A DNA stretch of 64,000 bases from positions 1-64,000 of the forward strand of contig JAPCYS010003698.1 of the NCBI GenBank assembly GCA_028641055.1, given 5' to 3'. Made by a program: the position numbers and the translations under genes. The notes under the pieces are model-generated. The model was given only the letters and a program-made list of their open reading frames with translations, made no database searches and was not told where the DNA came from. Below are positions 59,758 through 64,000 of this stretch, in pieces (the first letter of the stretch is position 1; each line of letters starts with the position of its first letter). This DNA is from Alopecurus myosuroides (taxonomy: Eukaryota > Streptophyta > Magnoliopsida > Poales > Poaceae).

Positions 59758-61060
59758 TGATACGTTGCAAATGTATCTATAATTTTTTATGCTCCATGCT
59801 TGTTTTCTACCCAATACCTTTTGTTTTCCACATGTTTTCTATCGTTTTCCATCATTTTCCGGATATTATCATAGACTAATCAATTAACAGGATGCCCCAG
59901 GCCAGTTACTGTTTTCTGCTATTTTTCTATTTCAGAAAATTCCTTAAGGAAATATTTTCGGGAAGGGGTAAAAATCCATAAAGATACCTGGAACAAAGAC
60001 GGAGTCCAAAGGAGATCTAGAGGGGGGCTAGGGGGAACCAAGCGCCTACCAGGCGTGGGCTCCCCTAGGCTGCGCGCCTGGTGGGCCCTAGGGGCTCCCA
60101 GCACGGCCTCACATCCCACTTGCTTATAAGCTGCCCTTAACCCTAAAATCATCGGGGACGAATTTATTTTCCATGAATCATACAGAGAGGCACCATCACC
60201 TCGAAAGTACAATCTAGGGCTTTTAGAATCCTCTTCCGGCACCCTGCCGGAGAGGGGGGTCGTCACTGGAGGCCCCTACATCGCCATGATTGCCTCCGGA
60301 CAGATGTGTGAGTAGTTCATCTCGGGACTACGGGTCCATAGCAGTAGTTAGATGGTTGTTCTCTCCCCTATGCATCCATGTTTAGTGTCTCGTGAGATGC
60401 CTCACATGATCGAGACCACCTCTATGTATTTGTGCATGATGTGTGTTTGCTAGGTTCCGATGAACCATGAGATTATTATTATTTTGTTCATGTCAATATG
60501 AGATGCTTCACTTATAGTTGTAGAGAGTTCTAATCTTGTCTTGAAATGCTCTTCGATGTTTATGATTATCTTAGCCACGTCGTTGTTTTCACCTCCAAGA
60601 GAGATTTTTATGCTAGATAGTGGGTTCGTGCCTCCTTGTTGCATGGGCTCGACTGACAGAAAGGTGCGGGGGAGGATTTTATGTTGCCACTAAGAAGAAA
60701 ACAGCGGTGCTCTTGTATATGGATGAGAACCACTGCTTACATTACGTATTAATCGTAATGCATTTGTCTGTTGCACACATAGCAATCACTTCGTTGCTGC
60801 AACTTAATTCCAAGGGATTCGCTGGATAAGTTTCTTAAGGTGGATATTTAGATATGGATGCATGCTGGATAGCGGTCCATATGACTTGACGTAGTGCCTA
60901 CAATGTTAGAACTCGTGAACTTTATCTCGTCGTAATAGTATTGTTATACGTTCATGATTTGTCAGTAGCCCAACTGTAATTTGTCCACCCAGCATGTTTG
61001 TATTCTTTGGAGAGACACCACTAGTGAGCTTTTTTTAATCAAATTCATCCACATATCTCC
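59758..61060 (+). mobile_element. Degenerate retroelement LTR/leader remnant
   Basis: Starts TGATACGTTGCAAATGTATC, close to a terminus common in Triticeae retroelements. Later stretches (GGTGGATATTTAGATATGG near 60839, CCACTAGTGAGC near 61018) resemble the leader that follows in the same family. No coding domain. The ORF of 115 codons at 60266-59919 (minus) is antisense and not supported. Confidence 0.4.
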
Positions 61061-61112
61061 GAAGCACGCTCAGCATGGGGAAAAAATAATCTTGACTATG
61101 TTTTCTAGTCAT

Positions 61113-62295
61113 TTACATGCATTTGTGTGGATTGCCAAAGGTGAAACTATCCATATGCCTTTTTTTCAACTGCTTCATGAACCATGTACATGAGTCATCC
61201 GTCTCCGATTGAAACATGGCAACAACTACAAGGAACTTCCAGTTGTATCCCTCTAGAGTATTGCATGCTGCCAATTGGCCACTCCACTTGTCAGTCAAAA
61301 TAGATGAGTCTATGCTTACATATGGACAACACCATGCTTTGAAACCATCGATGCAAGGCTTTAAAGCCATAAATAACTTAGAGAAGAGTATTTTGACATC
61401 CATTCTTACCTCTATATCTATCTCCACAATATTGCCATGTGACCTATTCTCCACTGCTTTTAAGTTATGAAGCATCCTAAAGGTATTTGCCAAACCACCA
61501 TATAATTCCTTCATTTTTTAACGTTTGCACACTGTGGTATATTTTATCAGAATTGGGTACAACTTTTCCAAGTATAATTTGAGTTTCTTGGCGGTAGTGT
61601 TTGGTGTCTTGCCTAAAATGGGGGTGATCTTTTCTGCAACCCATAGGTGTGATGTCATTATTGATATTGTCTATGAACTTGTAATAGAAGTATATGTTCA
61701 TGTCGGATTGTATTTAACCTTATTGTGCATCCATCAAGTTGGCGTTTAGCAGATATGTATCACTTGCAAGGCTTAGCACTCCCATCAAAACCTCTGCACC
61801 TCGCAAAAAACTTCTTTCTATCAGTCCAAACAGTTTTGGAATCAAACTCATGTTTCACCGCATAAGACTTGAAAACATCCTGAAATCATCCATGCTTGAC
61901 CACAACTTCCCTACTTCAATAACGTGAATTTCTTTTTCATACACATCTATCATCTCATCAGCATGTTCATCATCTACATCATCTGCATCATCTTCCATCA
62001 ACTTTACATCCATATCATTCGAATCTTTGTTACCATTTGCAGGCAAACTAGATTCACTCATCTCTTGCTTATCTCTATCATCTATTGGAATGCCAAATAG
62101 TTTGGTCATCTCCCTGTCAAGCATTAATGTAATGACCAAATCAGTAGGCTCATCTATTTCTATTGAATTGCAATCAACATAAGTAGCACCATAACTATCT
62201 TGTGCATATGCAGTAGCAAACAGATGTGGTATTACTGTCACTTCAGAACGTGTGGTCATTAGGTACCTTTGTGAGGCCCAATCATCATCTACCAT
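61113..62295 (-). pseudogene. MULE (Mutator-like) transposase, broken
   Basis: Two minus-strand blocks. 62295-61855 is an acidic N-terminal part (…LVITLMLDREMTKLFGIPID, then Asp/Glu-rich). 61514-61113 has FMALKPCIDGFKAWCCPYVS, then SSILTDKWSGQLAACNTLEG and WTWF-like TWFMKQLKKRHMD, the start of the MULE transposase domain (F..AF..CI.GF..C.P.I.VD…L.GQL..A…). The block between them (61854-61515) is frameshifted, and the second and third catalytic acidic residues and the SWIM zinc finger are missing. MULE transposases cut and paste Mutator elements. No TIRs were found around it. Confidence 0.65.
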
Positions 62296-62303
62296 ATGCG
62301 AAG

Positions 62304-62850
62304 TGTCGAGACATCGTAGTAGGGTTCATAGACGGGGGTGCCATGATACTACTGGTAGATTCGTGGGAGAACGTGATAGTACGAAAACGAGAACACCAAG
62401 TTTACCCAGCTTTGGTACGACACGACTAGGCGGCGTTCCTACTCCTGCAATCTCACTAAATCAGGGCTGAAGCCTGAAGTATGCAAAGTACAATGTGAGT
62501 ATGATTTTTCTAACTCGGCGAGGATCAACTTCTCGGCGAGTTGGCTTCTAGCTAATTGTCTGTGTCTTTCATCTCTCCCGTCCGGCTTTATATAGATAGC
62601 CGGGTTAGGGCTTACAGAAAGGAAACCTAGAAGACTACGGAAAGTATCTAACTTGGAAAGTAAGGAATCCGCCTTCTCCTCCAAGCCGTACCACTTTGGG
62701 CCATGGTCCGTGTTCTTCTAGAATCCGGCTTCCTGCGTATCAGCTTACTGGGCCGCCCAACGGACTGTGATCCATTACCAACAGTCCATCCTGGTAATCC
62801 GGCTCTTTAGGCCAATGCCGGACATACCCCTAATCAGTATATATCCGACA
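62304..62850 (-). repeat. LTR (minus orientation)
   Basis: 547 bp with TG…CA ends on the minus strand (TGTCGGATATATACTG… to …GATGTCTCGACA) and a minus-strand TATA box (62587-62594). The flank at 62851 (GTAGCCCGCAAG) looks like the 3' end of an internal domain, so this is probably the 3' LTR of an element extending to the right. CGAAG at 62299-62303 would then be its target-site duplication. Confidence 0.65.
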
Positions 62851-63513
62851 GTAGCCCGCAAGAAGGATTAAGACTTCATTCTGGCACCTTTCGCCGGTTA
62901 GCCTTCTTTTCCGAGAAATGTTGGCGTTTCGTCTTGATTCTTCTTTTTCCAAAAACTAATAATCCATAACTCGGATTTTACCAAAGTCCGCCTTTTTCTT
63001 CCACGAGCATTCGTGGAGAAGGAACTTCGTGACGTCAGCGATGAAATCCTGCTGAAGTCACGGTCGTTTGGGTTCAGTCAAAACCCTGAAACGTACCCTC
63101 TCACAGATTCTCGCGGGAAAACGAGGAGATAGCAATTATCACGCCGTCCCCTCATTTCCCGGAACTTTCGGGCGTAACACGCGTCGCACATCTAACTGCT
63201 AAAATAGCCGTTGGAGGAAATCTCCGCGCATCTGGCTATTAATAGACGTCTCGGGGTCTTCGGACTCTCTTCCGCTTCATATTCTTCCTCGAGCACACTC
63301 AGAGCCCTAGCACCCAGAGCCACAGTTCTAGAGCACGAGTGTGAGCACAGAGAACCGAGCCCGCAAACCCTTCCACGGAGAGAACCATCGGAGGGACCAG
63401 TTCACGACTGCGCCGCCCAAGAATGGCCAACGAAGATTCCCCCGGGCCTCCGACTCGGCGAGCGCCGCCATGTACATCGACGAAATAATCAACGACCTCG
63501 ACTGACGAAGGGA
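62851..63513 (-). mobile_element. Internal sequence next to the LTR at 62304-62850
   Basis: No recognised coding domain. The last part (63260-63510) is GC-rich. Short ORFs on either strand (101 and 90 codons) overlap each other and show no family signature. Confidence 0.35.
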
Positions 63514-63995
63514 TGAATCTTAGACCCTGCGGGTAAGGACACCCCGTCTCAGGCCCAAGGTTAAGGCCCAAGAAGGGAAGCCCTTGGAGTATTCTGGATG
63601 GCCCACTTGAAGCCCACCTGCAATGCCTTGCGGGCTAAGTTAGGAAACTTGTAACCGACATAGGGTTAGAGTTCGAGTCCTCTCCGGGTAGGGTTTGAGA
63701 CCTGGCCACGTATATAAGGCCAGGAGAACCACCGGAAGAGGACCAAGCAATACCGCACCACCAAAGCCTTGAGCTCGAGATTGTAGTCTCGACTTGAGCA
63801 ATCATCTTTGTAACCGATCTATTCGATAATACAGATCGATAGAGGCAGGAGTAAGGGTTTTACCTCTACGAGGGCCCCGAACCTGGGTAAATTGTGCCCC
63901 CTGTCTAGCCGACGATCGCCACCAGTGCTCATGGGTTATCCTATTCAAAACCCTATAGGTTCACCTGAGGGATTTGCCGAGCAACAGATTCGACA
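63514..63995 (+). repeat. LTR at the right edge of the window
   Basis: Ends …CAGATTCGACA at 63995, followed by ATTGG, which looks like the start of the primer-binding site commonly seen after gypsy LTRs of grasses. TATATAAG at 63711-63718 is a plausible promoter. The start (TGAATCTTAG at 63514, after a purine-rich ACGAAGGGA) is a guess. The element body would lie beyond the right edge. Confidence 0.45.
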
Positions 63996-64000
63996 ATTGG

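Noticed and set aside
60119..60266. Minus-strand 115-codon ORF as a host gene
   Set aside because: It lies antisense in a degenerate retroelement leader and resembles nothing I know.
61018..61040. Right end of the CACTAGTAG element at 25754
   Set aside because: Only CACTAGTG is shared; the flanking bases do not continue the inverted terminus, and the site fits the retroelement leader around it.

Overview
The window is plant nuclear DNA from a grass, most likely a Triticeae genome (wheat, Aegilops, barley or rye). That inference rests on its stack of nested LTR retrotransposons, CACTA elements with internal tandem arrays, plant-type introns, and fragments of plant gene families (F-box, UPL-type HECT ligase, XTH). 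I see no intact single-copy host gene. Nearly everything is transposon, gene fragment or tandem repeat. Family names such as Sabrina-like and Sukkula-like are from memory of repeat families and are tentative; the structures (TIRs, TSDs, splice sites, periods) are read directly.

Left part (1-14781), minus-oriented retroelements. Element A (1-5504, continuing off the left edge) carries a six-exon gene with the Transposase_28 / 'putative gypsy type' domain. It sits inside a related older copy B (5505-9927 plus 14566-14781). B's own LTR is split by a 4.64-kb solo LTR (9928-14565, TSD TCTAA) of large-LTR, Sukkula-like type. B is in turn inserted in a 355-bp tandem array that belongs to a CACTA element (CACTA-1) whose right terminus is at 17611.

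Middle (17612-26091): a PIF/Harbinger-type element with a 213-codon ORF (17878-19291, TSD TTA), a decayed UPL3/UPL4-like HECT ligase fragment interrupted by a hAT-like MITE, an F-box gene, a LINE fragment and an FBD-like fragment.

The whole block 12021-31013 is directly repeated as 31014-49978, so the solo-LTR half, the CACTA-1 end, the Harbinger element, the UPL fragment, the F-box gene and the left part of CACTA-2 all occur twice. The junction between the copies shares only 2 bp.

CACTA-2 is complete only in the second copy: 45067-58304, 13.2 kb, perfect 31-bp TIRs, TSD CAT. It carries captured host exons in one orientation (an ALA-interacting-subunit-like first exon, an unrecognised hydrophobic exon, three XTH exons) with introns kept. 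It also holds an 8-kb array of about 12 monomers of ~671 bp, five of which are duplicated as a 3.35-kb higher-order block, and two tRNA-like A/B-box segments near its right end. The first copy keeps only the left 4.9 kb of this element.

Right part (58305-64000): an exonuclease-like exon remnant, ATCCTA-rich repeats, two LTRs of one family in inverted orientation, a Copia RNase H scrap, a retroelement leader remnant, a broken MULE transposase, and an LTR that ends five bases before the window edge.
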